Source: Chaenocephalus aceratus (taxonomy: Eukaryota; Chordata; Actinopteri; Perciformes; Channichthyidae). From it: DNA of 64,000 nucleotides. Under the pieces are notes generated by a model. The model was not told the DNA's origin and made no database searches. It worked only from the letters and a program-made list of their open reading frames with translations. The translations under genes were made by a program, and so were the position numbers. How positions within the stretch are numbered: position 1 is the stretch's first letter; the number at the start of each line of letters is the position of its first letter. The stretch is taken from positions 27,501-91,500 of the forward strand of contig JAMFTG010000211.1 of the NCBI GenBank assembly GCA_023974075.1, written 5' to 3'. Positions 1 to 26,352 of this stretch are shown one piece after another.

Positions 1-894
1 GCTCTCTCTCCACAGCCTGCAGAGCCTCAATAAGAACACGTTGGGACACAAACACCCAGTCTGATTGTAGCTGTGCTGGGGGCAGCAGTACGTACTCCCT
101 GCACTGTGTTGTGACGTGTTGTCCACAGAGAGTGGAACACTTTGATCATGGTTAGCAGATGCAGGATCAGAACATTGTGGCAGCAGTGCAACATATTGGG
201 GCTTTAAGTAGCAAAACAAAGGGAGTGTTTCTCTTTGGTTCACTTGGTCTTTGAGAATGTGTCTTAGTCATCCTCCAAATGCAAACCTCTCGTTAGGTGT
301 GACATGAAGTCGTTCCCTTCCTGCTGGGTGACTGCCATGCTGGGAATACAGTCAGAGTCAGACGACTCTGTTCTGCAGTTTGCCTTCATTATAGTGTCAT
401 GCTCTGATTTCTACACTTAAAGCAGAGCTAAAGATTGGATTATTTCTATTATTATCGGTATTATTTGTTGTTAAATGTAGAAAGATGGTTAAAGTTATTT
501 CTCTTTTTATTGTTTTTTATTTATGGATAGGGTTGATAACTTTTAGTTTCTTAGAGCAGTTCATAATGCCACCTGATTATTAAAGACATCATTCTCAGCT
601 GCTGAATGAACCAAACTAAACCTCACTCCCTGAGAAGAGTGCTCCGAGTGAAGCTCTGAGAAGAGTGCTCCGAGTGAAGCTCTGAGGAAGAGTAGCTCCG
701 AGTGAAGCTCCGAGTGCAGCTCTTCCTCAGAGCTGCTCTGGCAGCCCATGTGCGTGTTTGTGTCCCAACCTGGAACTTGTGTCTGCGTCGTCCGAGGGGG
801 GGGGGCAGCAGGAAGCTGTGGACCTAAAGAGTCCTCCCTCGCTCTCACACCCTGCAGGAGCGAGCTCATGCAGCTCTGGGTAGCTTTGGCTTCA

Positions 895-932
<38 letters not shown>

Positions 933-974
933 GCCTTCCTGGTGAACCTCTCCCCCCCGCTGGGTGCTGTGTAG
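1..974 (+). other. intron of the alpha-actinin gene (5' part of gene lies outside the window)
   Basis: No alpha-actinin exon is visible here, although the first exon in the window starts mid-codon, so an exon must lie upstream of base 1. The stretch holds short imperfect repeats of a GAGTGAAGCTC-type unit at about 640-735, a poly-G run near 796-804 and a (CT)n run at 901-928. Confidence 0.6.
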
Positions 975-15904
<14,930 letters not shown>

Positions 15905-18698
15905 AGGAGGGCTGCACAAACCAGTGGGGGGGGGAGGGAGGGGGTGTAGAGGGTTACTCTGTGCGTAGAGAAGAGGCCAGAAAGTGAGCAATTGGAAGAA
16001 TTTGATTGGTGGTTGTGAGGTGCCCCTGCGTGTGCCGGTTTAGAAAGGATCAGGAGTGTTTGAGAATGAGCGTGTTGATTGGACTGTAGTTAGGTGGGCC
16101 GGGTCGAATGTTTTCCAAACGCATCAGAGTAATCCATTTGTTGTACAAGGTATTTGATGAACGGGCATATCCAGGGGCAGCTGGGGGACAGTTGCTCTGT
16201 AGTGCGGGTCCTTAGCTTCACCCTCTCTGCCTTTGTGGAGCTAAACTGGGGAGGGGGGGCACAAGCTAATTTGATACTTATGCTATTTTTTGTTTATTTT
16301 ATTATGATTTCTTTCTTCTTGTCAGCTGAGGGGGGGCAGGGTGGTGTGGGGTTTGATGTGGCGACTGGCGAGGTGTGTGTATTAGATCCTAGAGATATAT
16401 GCTGCGGGTCAGAAGGATGGGAGGGGGTGCTGACCAACCAGAGATGAAATGGCTTATTTACCCATAATTCCCACGTGGCTGGATAAGGTCACCTCTGACC
16501 TCAGCTCTTTTCCTCCTCCTGTCTTTGTTCATTTGGTGGGGCTGGTGATTGGTGCAGATTGGGGGGGGGGCGGGGCCCAGCGCTGTACATACTTTTTTTT
16601 CCAGTGCGACTCACGTCATACACAGTTCGAGTTGTTGAGAATAATTGATGGCAGGCTTTCCAGTAGAGGGACATATATTAAAAATACAAATAAAAACGCT
16701 GACACTTCAAAGCCAATGAGGCGACACAGAGCAGTTTCACCAGTGGGTAGGTTTGAGATTCCAGAAGTCTTTTTTTCTTCAGCTTTCTTTTTCTCTTTGC
16801 AATGGAAATAATGGTGGAAATAGTTGGTAGCCATGAAGTGGAGCCGTATGTTCCTAAAGGCCTCCCCTGTATAAATCCCATGACGAGCATCACCATAATT
16901 ATCAACAAATATTTGCTTCTGTGAAACTATTCTCCTCCCGGGGTGGGCTATAGGTGCTTATTTAAATAAAAACAATTATACATTTATATGATAGGTAAGA
17001 TCGTAGTGGTCAAAGTTAGTCCAGTTTTATATACAAGAAATAATGCAGAATTATATACACGTCATTTCATTGAGACATTGACTTCCTAGATTTGTAAGAG
17101 CTACCATAGCAACGCGCTGTGGAGCTCCCTTTAGACTTTTGGAACAATGGTGGAAGAAATCAAATAAATGTGCCTAATGGTGGCTCGAGCCTGTCCCTCG
17201 CTCTTACTCTCTCCTAAAGTCAGTCTCCCACTTCTTCCTGTTCTCTCCCCCATCCCTACACCCCTCATCTGTCCCTGAAGAAAGGGGAAATAAGATATAC
17301 CGCAAAGAAGGGAGAGGGAAAAGATCGGGGAGGGGTCTTTATGTAAACATTCCATTATGTGCAAGTAAAAAAATACTACAAAAGGAAATTATGTAAAAAA
17401 GAAAACTATGCAATCATAATGTGTTAATATCTGAGCTCTGGGTGTTGTGGGCATCAATCGGGCCCAAATCCAGGATAACTGAGTCCTCTAGTGTTTGTTG
17501 GCTGTTACGGGGGAGAGGAGGGGGAGACTCAGGGAGGGACAGACGGGGGAGGAACTGAGAAGAAAAGACTTGGACCAAAAGCTTGTTTCTCTACTTTCTT
17601 TCGCTTTTTTTCGCTGTGAGGTTGGAGAGAAATGAACTCTGGAATTGTGATTTTCCTTTTTTTGTACTCTTTAATATCAAACCTTATCTGCTGTACTGGA
17701 AACTGCAACGCCTTCTGTCTGTAATGATAAGTGAGTTTCACAAAGCACACATAAAAGTTTCCTTACAAAATACCTCTGCTCGTCCTGGAGTCTTATTTCT
17801 TGTGTCTCTGCCTGCCTGTGGATACAACTTCAGATATGTTGTCATTAAAAGTCAAAGCTGCAGAAACCAAACTAAATAATCCTATGAAAAGTTTGGTTTA
17901 AATTTCAAATTATTTTCAAATGTAAAAACTGCATACCTAGTTCTAATGACGTCACAGTTTTAAGCTCATGAGAATGTAGCCTCTAAGATTCGGTGTGGAT
18001 TTACATATTTAGTAGTGTTTGACCCTTTTTACATCGTATGTTAAAAGCAACCACAAAAACACATTTAGCCTCATCCCCATGACATAATCCTTTGTGAAGA
18101 TATTTCAGCAGATAACCAAAACATTTGTCATGTCGTCGATTTTTTAAGCTTTGAGCTTAGTCTGGTTGCAGATGTACTTGAAATGTAACCAAAATGTTTC
18201 AAAGTTAATTTGAGTGTAATAAAAATAGGGCTGTAAAACAATCCCTGCGGTGGACCTCTGAGGGCTTTGAGTCGGGGTAACGGAAGTGGGCAGTACCTGT
18301 GGAGGGAGGTCGGACCTGTAGTCCAGCAGCAAGTCCTCAAAAAAGGCTTTAGTTTTCGAGATACCCCTACCCGAGGTAGAACAAATGACAACAATGATTG
18401 TTCTTATCTTTAGGGTCTCCCATTAATGACATTGATTGTTGTCAAATTTTATTTTGGGGGGAAAAAATGTTTTTTGGGTTGTTCTTTAGAACTACCCCAA
18501 TCCCTGAAAAAGAGCCAAATTAGACCAGGCCGAATGGGAAAGGTGACTAGAAAGCCCATAACTTGAGAATGACCTCTCTTTTCCTCTTCAGATTTGCTGA
18601 GGTATGAACCAGGTGGCTGTCCTACATCACCAACCTCTCACAGAATTATGTGATTAATTGTATACTGTACTTTAAATTAAGGTTCCAGTTTCAATAAA
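15905..18698 (+). other. probable actn4 3' UTR and downstream flank
   Basis: Non-coding, without long ORFs. AATAAA signals occur at 16,965, 17,163 and 18,693, so the transcript end cannot be fixed. The last signal lies inside the foldback repeat that starts near 18,379, which makes the first two more likely. Confidence 0.4.
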
Positions 18699-18922
18699 AC
18701 CTGTACTATTTACACCTATGTTTTAGAGGCTTGCAATTTAGAACTAAAACACTTTATTGTATTGGGTTACTCTTATTTTGACTATTTGGCTCTTTTTCAG
18801 GGATTGGGGTAGTTCTAAAGAACAACCCAAAACACATTTTTTTCCCCCAAAATAAAATTTGACAATCAATTTTATTAATGGGAGACCCTAAAGATAAGAA
18901 AAATCATTGATGTCATTTGTTC
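18379..18922. mobile_element. foldback/MITE with about 140-bp inverted arms
   Basis: The left arm (18,379-18,520) and right arm (18,784-18,922) are near-perfect reverse complements. They share AAATTTTATTTTGG, TTAGAACTACCCCAATCCCT and AGGGTCTCCCATTAAT-type segments around a spacer of about 260 bp. No coding capacity. Confidence 0.85.
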
Positions 18923-19430
18923 AAGATTTATTTTTAAATATTGAAGTTAAAAGCATCAATCTGGTGCACTTTGAGAGCAAAATGGAGAGATCTATGGATA
19001 CCTCTCTCAACACCCATATGAAACAGAACTGTTAACAGATTTACTTTTTCTTTATGGATATTTTACAAATCACCCTTTTAAACTTTATTCTTGTTTTACT
19101 GTCATGTAGTATTTCATACCTGTTTTTCATTTATTCTCTTGTTTTTTTATAACTATAATGATCATGATAAACGTGTGCCTCGGAAATAATTGTTTACATT
19201 AATGGTGACCAAAACATTTGAGACCTACTGAGATAACACTGACAGTCCTTTAGCTCACCGAGTCTCTCAGTATGACAGGAGAGGACTCTCCTTATATCTT
19301 ATATATAATATATCTTATATATAAAAACTCCTTATATCTGTTAGCGTAGCTCGCTAGCACCAGAAGCTAACGACAGCGATCTCCAGTACCGGTGCGCTCT
19401 CTCTCTCGCTCGCGCACACAAAATGGCTCG

Positions 19431-19465
<35 letters not shown>

Positions 19466-19722
19466 CGAGCTTTAATGAAACACAGAGACCCAGACGTATT
19501 AGTACTGTATCATATTATTTTCGAATCAATAATTTTTCAAATTATGATTTTTTTTTTTTTTAATAAATATTTTTTCCTCCTGGTCTCTCGCGCCCCCCCT
19601 GGCATGCCTCTGCGCCTCCTACTTTGAGAACCACTGGGTTAAATGGATTCCTTGCGTCCCTCACTTACGTCGTTTCCCTGCGACTAGTCCCTCCCACCAG
19701 GGAAGCATGGAGAGACGCAAGA
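18923..19722. other. intergenic, repetitive fragments
   Basis: Holds a fragment (about 18,945-18,980, AAAGCATCAATCTGGTGCAC) shared with 62,722-62,757, a (CA)n run at about 19,433-19,461, and a poly-T run near 19,549-19,560. No gene seen. Confidence 0.6.
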
Positions 19723-20859
19723 GAGGCTTCTCAATACTCACATTTCCCCTCCTCGACTCCCCTCCTCGATACTTAGACCCGCCCACAGGCGATGCGAGCG
19801 GAGGACCGAGGAGGGGAACCGAGGAGAGAGGAAGGGAAGCAGCAGACGTTTAAAGAAATGAGAACTCCTCTCCTCTGAGCGGTCATATTAAAGCGACGTC
19901 CGTTCATTATTACGTGGCAACAGCTGCATCAGCTGTCGAGTGTGTTGTCATATTTTATAATCTCTGTTAGATCAGCTGAACATTGTTCCCCCACATATGT
20001 ACTTTGAATTCATTGAGAGTGCGGTATAATGAGACAATAACAGGCTACAGATGCGGACACACACACACAAATATATTTATATAAATATATGCAATTTAAA
20101 GTATGAGAGCACTCTCATAACGTAACACAATCAGAGACTGGATATATCCCCCCCTCTCTCTGGTCGCTGAAATGGGAATTGAAATTACGGGCCAAAAGTT
20201 GTATTTGCAAGTATTAAAAGTAAGCAGAGGACACCAAACCAACTGAGACCTGTCTGTCCGCCGCATCTGCGCACTGTACAACACACACCTACACACTGTA
20301 CAACACACACCGACACTGTACCACACACACCTACAGCTCCTAACGCATAATCAGGCTCCAGCCGTTGTGTATTTTATTATGTGAAGCAATAAATGGTCTT
20401 TAAAAAATATCGACTCTTTGTAGATATCTACTAAACTAAAGCAAATAAAGAGAGTAGGCCTGTTATACTGAGTGATATATATTCTACAAACTGCTCTGCT
20501 TTCTGCACCTCACAGCTGTTCTCTCTGTAAACATCGCGTTGCGATGAGAGCAGTTTCTAAAATAATATCCAGGGGTTGCATGCAGAGCTGTCATTGGCTG
20601 AGATAAGTCCGGCCGTGCGTCACGCCTCCACCGTTCCCGGAAATGCATCCGCGGAGGAGCCGTGGAGGAACCATCAGTGTATCCTCGGTTATAGCTCCTC
20701 CAGAGAGCCTCCTCGACGCTCGATCCTCGGTCCTCGGTGTGCATTTAGAGAAATGAGACGTCCTTCAAAATGGCGCGCTGAAATTCATTTCCGGGTCACT
20801 ACCGGAGGACCGAGGAGTCGAGGAGTTGAGGAGGGGAAATTTGAGTATTGAGAAGCCTC
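19723..20859. mobile_element. foldback element with GAGGCTTCTCAATACTCA termini
   Basis: The left end GAGGCTTCTCAATACTCA and the following CCCCTCCTCGACTCC match, inverted, the right end at about 20,811-20,859. The interior contains many GAGGA/TCCTC motifs and no transposase. Confidence 0.7.
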
Positions 20860-22248
20860 TAAGGAAACCACGAGAAGCAGGGAAATGAGTTTTGAGTCAC
20901 GTGAAGCGACGTCCGTTTGTGATGACCCCGCACAGCTGATCGTCTGACAGCAGCTCTGTCCCCGTTATTTTCACAAACACCCCCGCCACCCATTTACTGA
21001 CACAAACATTTGTATCATCTGTTGTAGACCCAAATAAATAAAATAAAATAAGAACTCATTTTCAAAAAAGATAAACGCCATTCTTAAAATGCATAAACGA
21101 ACATTAGTTGGATTAATATTGATTAGAGTGCACAATAGAAATAAAATAATCGAGAGAAGAAAAAGAGATATGTTATCTATCAAAACCCAGTTAGATTAAC
21201 ATTCATTGGATTGCACGCTTTGTTTGTTTGTGGATATGTAGCACATTAACATTTTAATAGCACTTAATGACTGAATGGAAATGACAATAAATGAAAATGT
21301 AAAACGAAAAAAGCGATCATGAAAATGTTTCCAAAAAATGAATAAAATGATTTTTGACCACGTTGTTGTTCAGATATATCACATATTTGTAACTAAATGA
21401 AACATTAATTGAAACGAAACACGGTATAAACTGAGGAGTGAGTCCCGTGAGGTTCATGTGTTTTCTTCACTCCGCTGGGAAACTGCTCTCATGTCAAGAA
21501 GCATCAGATCAGTGCATGCGCTGCATCGTCCAATCAGTGAGCGGTACACAGTAAGGGGGCGGGGCGAGTGTCTGAGGATTTCATCGAAGGATGGTCTGGT
21601 GGTTCCTCGATTATAGCTCCTCCATTATCGCTCCTCGATCCTCGCTCCTCCGTCACAAATAAGGCCATTGGAACGCTACTCAAGATGGCGCAGACAAATC
21701 AACTTCCGGTGAGACCGAGGAGCGAGGAAATGAAAAATAAGAGAAGTGAAACGCAGCCAGGGAAATTAGTTTTAAGAGCAATGGGACGTTGTTTCCTCAT
21801 GAGCGTCACGTGAAGCGACGTCCTTTGTGACGTCCTTTGTGACGACGCCGCACAGCTGATCGTCTGACAGCAGCCAGATCAGTGCATGCGCTGCATCGTC
21901 CAATCAGTGAGCGATACACAGTAAGGGGGCGGGACGAGTGTCTGAGTAGTTCCTCGATTATCGCTCCTCCGTTATCACTCCTCGGTCCTCCGGCAAACAT
22001 AAGGCCACTGGGATGCTACTCAAGATGGCGCAGACAAATCAACTTCCGGTGATGCCGCGGAGCGAGGAAATAAAAAATAACCGAAGTGAGACGCACCCAC
22101 TGAAGCGTCCCAGAAGCGTCTCAGCTCTGGGCTCTGCTAAAAATAGGATGCAAGTCTATTTGCGACTCGAGGCGTTGCATAGCGCCGGGCAGGAAGTGGA
22201 CCGGTCAGAGCATCCAGTCAATCCCCAAAATATACTCATTTTGCAGAC
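20860..22248. repeat. cluster of duplicated MITE fragments
   Basis: The block CAGTGCATGCGCTGCATCGT and what follows occurs twice as direct copies (about 21,508-21,750 and 21,877-22,085). A GAAGCGACGTCC block with GCACAGCTGATCGTCTGACA occurs at about 20,903 and 21,811. These resemble fragments of the preceding foldback family. No gene. Confidence 0.65.
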
Positions 22249-22254
22249 CCTATC
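22249..22254. repeat. target-site duplication CCTATC (left)
   Basis: Identical hexamer to 36,848-36,853, directly outside the AGTAGTAGTAATCATG terminus. Confidence 0.9.
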
Positions 22255-22389
22255 AGTAGTAGTAATCATGTTCCTTTCGTCAAAAAAGTGACAGGTGGTG
22301 TGACAGGTCACACCTCTCCCTACTTATGCAAATGAGCTAAGTCCCTTTGATGTCAGATTGGCGTGAAAGACCCCCCGGCGTGATTCTTT

Positions 22390-22740
22390 TGTTGTATCAA
22401 TTAAGATAGATAAGTATTTGACCCCTGACCCCGAGAGTGGAGTAATTGCCCCGCAATTAGATTAGCCCCAGGCACCCCCTTTGTGTATAGGTCTTTTATT
22501 GTATCAATTATGATAGTTAAGGTATTTGACCCCTGACCCCAAGAGTGGAGTAATTGCCCCGCAATTAGATTAGCCCCAGGCACCCCTTTGTGTATAGGTC
22601 TTTTGTTGTATCAATTAAGATAGTTAAGGTATCTGACCCCTGACCCCGTGAGTGGAGTAATTGCCCCGCAATTAGATTAGCCCCAGGCACCCCCTCTGTT
22701 GTATAGGTCTTTTTGATGTATTGAATAAGATAGTCTCTTT
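22390..22740. repeat. 108-bp subterminal tandem repeat, left arm (about 3 copies)
   Basis: Units contain TAATTGCCCCGCAATTAGAT and GACCCCTGACCCC. The same unit forms about 5 copies in the right arm. Subterminal location suggests a binding or replication array, which is inference. Confidence 0.9.
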
Positions 22741-22839
22741 GACCCCTCCCCCTCAGAGCCCTTTGTTGTCTAATCTAATTAGCCTTTGATGCCTACCCCT
22801 TTGATGTGTAATTTCACACTGATGAAAGCCTCTGTATAA

Positions 22840-23058
22840 ATGACTAGGCTACGACCATATAGAGATATGCTCAAAAATAAATTTAAAAAAGACAGACAAT
22901 TCAGCTTCCCAAGTCAACCGTCTGAAGCGCCAGTCAAGAAACGAATGCGACATCGGGGGGGTGGGTTCAGAGTACAGCCTCTTTCTGGTCATGTGTGTTG
23001 GAGGAGGGGCTCTGTAAGGAAGGTTGAAGGAACGAGCAGGATTTCTCCCCCGGTTTGA
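22840..23058 (+). pseudogene. gene 1 remnant of the palindromic element, left copy
   Basis: 72-codon frame starting MTRLRPYRDML. Residues about 29-36 (EAPVKKRM) match the GAPIKKRM motif of gene 2, and the DNA around it is nearly identical, so it is probably a decayed paralog of gene 2. Its 3' half resembles part of the TTAA-flanked MITE at 39,759. Not recognised otherwise; probably non-functional. Confidence 0.4.
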
Positions 23059-23101
23059 CTGCAAAAGACTCTGACTTTTCTCCAAGGGGCTCAGCCTACC
23101 C

Positions 23102-23145
23102 CTCAACATAACAAGCCCCACCTTTCCTCACCAGATCATTTAAAA
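23102..23145 (+). promoter_or_regulatory. shared promoter-like cassette, copy 1 left
   Basis: CTCAACATAACAAGCCCC followed by CTCACCAGATCATTTAAAA. TATA-like TTTAAAA at the 3' end. No convincing gene follows it. Confidence 0.6.
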
Positions 23146-24011
23146 ATGAGAACCCTACAAGGACATTATAGTTTTCAGCGTACTCTTTAGTTGTAGGTTT
23201 GTGAACTAATGTATAATTACTTTTATTAACTATAGGTTTTGCATCCATTAAAGTGTATCTTACAGTTCCTTTGTGAGTGAATTACGCACAAATCTGCAGA
23301 GTCTCACTAATATATATATATATATATATATATTCTTTATTTAACAGGTAAAAAAACTCATTGAGATTAAAATCTCTTTTCCACGAGTGACCTGGCCAAG
23401 AGGGACAGCATGTACAAAGTTACAACATATAAAACACAGACATGAAAGGCAGACAAATACAGCTGTAAAACACAAATAAAATGACACATTAGCCAGTCAA
23501 TATGCGAAGTAAAACAAACTATTAAAATCATTCAAAAACTGGCAACATTTAAAACGATTCCAGGATATCACTCACATCGACCAAAACTAAAAAAGTGTTA
23601 CACAGTGACTGATATTCTGTACGGGAGTTCACACCCGAGCTGCTGTAGGGAGTTGAGTATGTTATGGCTCTCGGGGTGGGTTAAGAGACAGATTCTTAGT
23701 TTTTGGACTGCCTCAGGGGGTTAACGAAATCTACTAAAAACAAAGTACTTCATGTAGGGAGTTGAGTATGTTATGGCTCTCGGGGGATGGTGGGTTAAGA
23801 GACAGATTCTTAGTTTTTGGACTGCCTCAGGGGGTTAACGAAATCTACTAAAAACAAAGTACTTCATTATCTACTTTTTTCAGCTTTTATACACAAAAGT
23901 GCAGGGAAGGTAGGCAGATTTAGAACACTGGGATAATACCCATAAAGAATGTGTGTTTCTGCTCCATTTCACTCCATGAAGCCTCCAGCTTGTACAGGGG
24001 CTCCGCCTCCA
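23146..24011. other. non-coding arm segment with duplicated block
   Basis: Contains a (TA)n run at about 23,310-23,332, a fish interspersed-repeat fragment (CTTTATTTAACAGGTAAAAA, about 23,336), and a 115-bp direct duplication (about 23,645-23,755 and 23,758-23,868). The duplicated block includes GTTAACGAAATCTACTAAAA, also present in altered form at 31,516 in the centre. Confidence 0.7.
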
Positions 24012-24054
24012 CTCAACATAACATGTCCCGCCCTCCTCACCAGATCATTTAAAA
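24012..24054 (+). promoter_or_regulatory. shared promoter-like cassette, copy 2 left (gene 2)
   Basis: ACTCAACATAACATGTCCCG then CTCACCAGATCATTTAAAA, 95 bp upstream of the gene 2 ATG. Confidence 0.7.
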
Positions 24055-24148
24055 GTAAGGGGATGGAAATAGACGAAAATAAATACGCTCAAACTAGATA
24101 ACAGGCCAGTCATTTCCAATCACCAAGGCACTTTTTCAAAAAAGAAAA

Positions 24149-24697
24149 ATGGCAAAGAGAAGCATAGATATGGGTTTAATCAGCGAGACGCCTGTGACAA
24201 CGTACAGCCATCAGTCCGGAGCGCCAATCAAGAAACGAATGCAATATATGTGCCGGGTTCAGACGCCTCCAGCCGAAGAACTTCATGAAGAATGGACTCT
24301 GAAAAATGGCGATGTTTGGGGTTATGTATTCAACTATATGGCGAATGAACTGCATTTCTACAATCTGAAGAATGGAGAAACGTACGGACCCCGCAGTGTT
24401 AAAGCGACACTGACCTCAACAGATTGGGCTGTGTTAACTCTGGTGTCTTCCAGAGATCTCCACGCAACCACGGTACCGGAAGAAGTAGTGCATCAAGAAA
24501 CCATAGTGGAACCAGCGGTGTACAAGATATTTGCAAAGAAAAGCAAAGAAACACAGACAGCATGCGAGATCAAAGAAGAGATTTCACCGCCGCCCCTCAA
24601 TGTGGAGGAAGAAAGAGTTATTTCCCCGCTGCCAGAAGTGAGAAGAGTCCTGACAAGCACCGTCTGGGAAACTAAAAGCGGACCATCGGGGCGATGA
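24149..24697 (+). CDS. gene 2 of the palindromic element, left copy (182 aa, unknown)
   Basis: Starts ATGGCAAAGAG with the shared cassette upstream. The protein has an N-terminal basic GAPIKKRM motif (possible nuclear signal), a central EEWTLKNGDVWGYVF / GETYGPRSVKATL region that suggests a small beta-rich domain, and an acidic, proline-containing C-terminal part. It ends at a TGA (24,695-24,697) followed in the same frame by about 83 further open codons (24,698-24,949). The right-arm copy differs by one residue and has the same TGA. Family not recognised. Confidence 0.75.
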   Translation: MAKRSIDMGLISETPVTTYSHQSGAPIKKRMQYMCRVQTPPAEELHEEWTLKNGDVWGYVFNYMANELHFYNLKNGETYGPRSVKATLTSTDWAVLTLVSSRDLHATTVPEEVVHQETIVEPAVYKIFAKKSKETQTACEIKEEISPPPLNVEEERVISPLPEVRRVLTSTVWETKSGPSGR

Positions 24698-24949
24698 TAT
24701 TACCGTGCAAGCCATTTGGAGACGCTGGGGAAGGACCCCTCTGATGATTTTGTTTTGGAGATTTTTAATTCTACATGTGGAGTATTTCAGACAGCAGTGC
24801 GGGTGCCATTGACTGCTTGGCTGACAATGATTGATGGAAAAGCTACAAAGCTTAAAGAACTTTTTAAACAGAGTCAGACATCGATGGACATTATACTGGT
24901 GAAAAAGAATCTCACCTTTACAGAGGACTCTGCCTCCCACTCAACATAA
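24698..24949 (+). other. in-frame open extension downstream of the gene 2 stop
   Basis: Same frame as gene 2, open from the TGA to TAA at 24,947-24,949, containing DDFVLEIFNSTCGVFQTAVR. It has no ATG of its own near the start. It may be a domain separated by a nonsense change, or reached by stop read-through. Confidence 0.5.
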
Positions 24950-24982
24950 CAAGTCACACCCTCCTCACCAGATCATTTTAAA
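24940..24982 (+). promoter_or_regulatory. shared promoter-like cassette, copy 3 left (small ORF)
   Basis: CTCAACATAACAAGTCACACC then CTCACCAGATCATTTTAAA, overlapping the end of the gene 2 extension and about 50 bp upstream of a 42-codon ORF. Confidence 0.65.
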
Positions 24983-25032
24983 CTAAGGACCCCTCAAAGA
25001 AAGACATTGTGTATTCTACCTATGTAAAAAGA

Positions 25033-25161
25033 ATGTCGGGGTTGTCTCTGTATCAAGAAGATGTGTTTAAAAATGAATTTTGTGAAAAATACCAACTGTA
25101 TGAGAGACGTCATAAAGACACTCATTTTAACCACAGTGTTTGTTCTCTACAAATGTTTTAA
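25033..25161 (+). CDS. small ORF of the palindromic element, left copy (42 aa)
   Basis: Starts ATG and follows the copy 3 cassette. The right-arm copy has a C-x2-C-H-x3-H-x2-H-x2-C cluster (residues 23-37), a plausible zinc knuckle. In this left copy the first two cysteines are Tyr and Arg, so it has probably lost metal binding. Unknown family. Confidence 0.45.
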   Translation: MSGLSLYQEDVFKNEFCEKYQLYERRHKDTHFNHSVCSLQMF

Positions 25162-25700
25162 GATTGTTACAAAATGTAAAAAATAAAAATAAAAGGTATG
25201 GAGACTAAATTAATTCAGGTGACTCTGGCTTTATTAGGAAAACAAACATATAATACAAATGGGTTAGGGGTTAAATGTAACCATCGTGGACTTAATAGTC
25301 TAACAAAATACTTTTATCTGAATACATATATATTTGAAATTATTTATTTATTATTTCAGTGGAACAATCCAGTTTTTGTTAACATTAACGCTTTCTTCTC
25401 TTTTTCTTGTGTTACTAAAATACTTTTAGACACACTTTGGCGTATGCAACACTTGTTCAGATAAACAAGGTTTTTTCTTTTCTGATAAACTTACATATTT
25501 TAGTTATTTTATGTTACCAAGATACTTTGAGATACACCCTGATGTACGCAACTATACTTTTCTGACTTTTTTCTGTAGAATCGTGACAAAACTATTACTT
25601 GTTCTTAAATGATGACCTATTGCTGGAGATGAGATGAAAAAGCTACAACGCTTAAAGAACTTTTTTCTAAAAACTCTCAATTCTATAATTGACTACCCCC
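25162..25700. other. non-coding arm segment
   Basis: A/T-rich with AATAAA-type signals near 25,183-25,195 and two diverged copies of a block of about 110 bp (GTTACTAAAATACTTTTAGA at 25,411; GTTACCAAGATACTTTGAGA at 25,513). Confidence 0.6.
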
Positions 25701-25746
25701 ATTCAACGCAATAAGCCCTACGCTCCACTCAGCAAATCATCTAAAA
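25701..25746 (+). promoter_or_regulatory. shared promoter-like cassette, copy 4 left (gene 3)
   Basis: TTCAACGCAATAAGCCCTA then CTCAGCAAATCATCTAAAA, with leader AAGGACCTCGCTAAGACGA and ATG 37 bp downstream. Confidence 0.7.
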
Positions 25747-25783
25747 CGAAGGACCTCGCTAAGACGACCGTTGTAAACTAGCC

Positions 25784-26281
25784 ATGGAGCAGAGAAAAGC
25801 CAAGACTCCCCCCGCGAGTTGCAGCCAGGAACAGAGTCCACCAGCAACACCACCATGTGGGAACCCCGAATCTTGCAATACTACTGCTGCTGATTTTGCT
25901 CCTTGGGCCAAAACGTCTCTGTTTATGGACACAGTGAAAGCGGTGTTGGTTGATATTGTGGAGAGGGTGATACATCGGTACAGAGAAGAAATATGCAACA
26001 GGTGCCAAGTCAGTCACCCCGGCCAGAGGCAACACGATTTTCTGAATGACATGTCCGATTTTTACTTCAGAAACAATTACAACGCGTTAATGAAAAGACT
26101 CTGGCTCACCGACTTCATTACTGAGATCGACCAGACTCTTAATGATAAAGACATTTTCACGGATGATTGGAGGATCCAAGGCGCTTCGGAGGCTTTTCTT
26201 CACAATCTCAAAAATTGCAGACGCCTCAAGGAGAGACTTGAAAAGATCCATGCCGAGTTGGATGGAGAAGAAGAAGACTAA
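25784..26281 (+). CDS. gene 3 of the palindromic element, left copy (165 aa, unknown)
   Basis: Starts ATGGAGCAGAG in a GCCATGG context. It has a Pro/Ser/Cys-rich N-terminal 40 residues, then a helical region with a possible metal site C-x2-C-x3-H-x5-H (ICNRCQVSHPGQRQH; ICNGC in the right copy). The C-terminal helix is charged and ends in an acidic tail. Likely a small regulatory or DNA-associated protein; function unknown. The right-arm copy differs at two residues. Confidence 0.75.
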   Translation: MEQRKAKTPPASCSQEQSPPATPPCGNPESCNTTAADFAPWAKTSLFMDTVKAVLVDIVERVIHRYREEICNRCQVSHPGQRQHDFLNDMSDFYFRNNYNALMKRLWLTDFITEIDQTLNDKDIFTDDWRIQGASEAFLHNLKNCRRLKERLEKIHAELDGEEED

Positions 26282-26352
26282 TAACCAGCAGTTGGATGGA
26301 GAAGCCAGGGACTTGTTCGATACATTGACTTTTTTCTTTGAGTAAAATAAAA

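Noticed and set aside
24716..24949. Independent gene starting at 24,716
   Set aside because: It would begin with TTG; it is better described as an in-frame continuation beyond the gene 2 stop.
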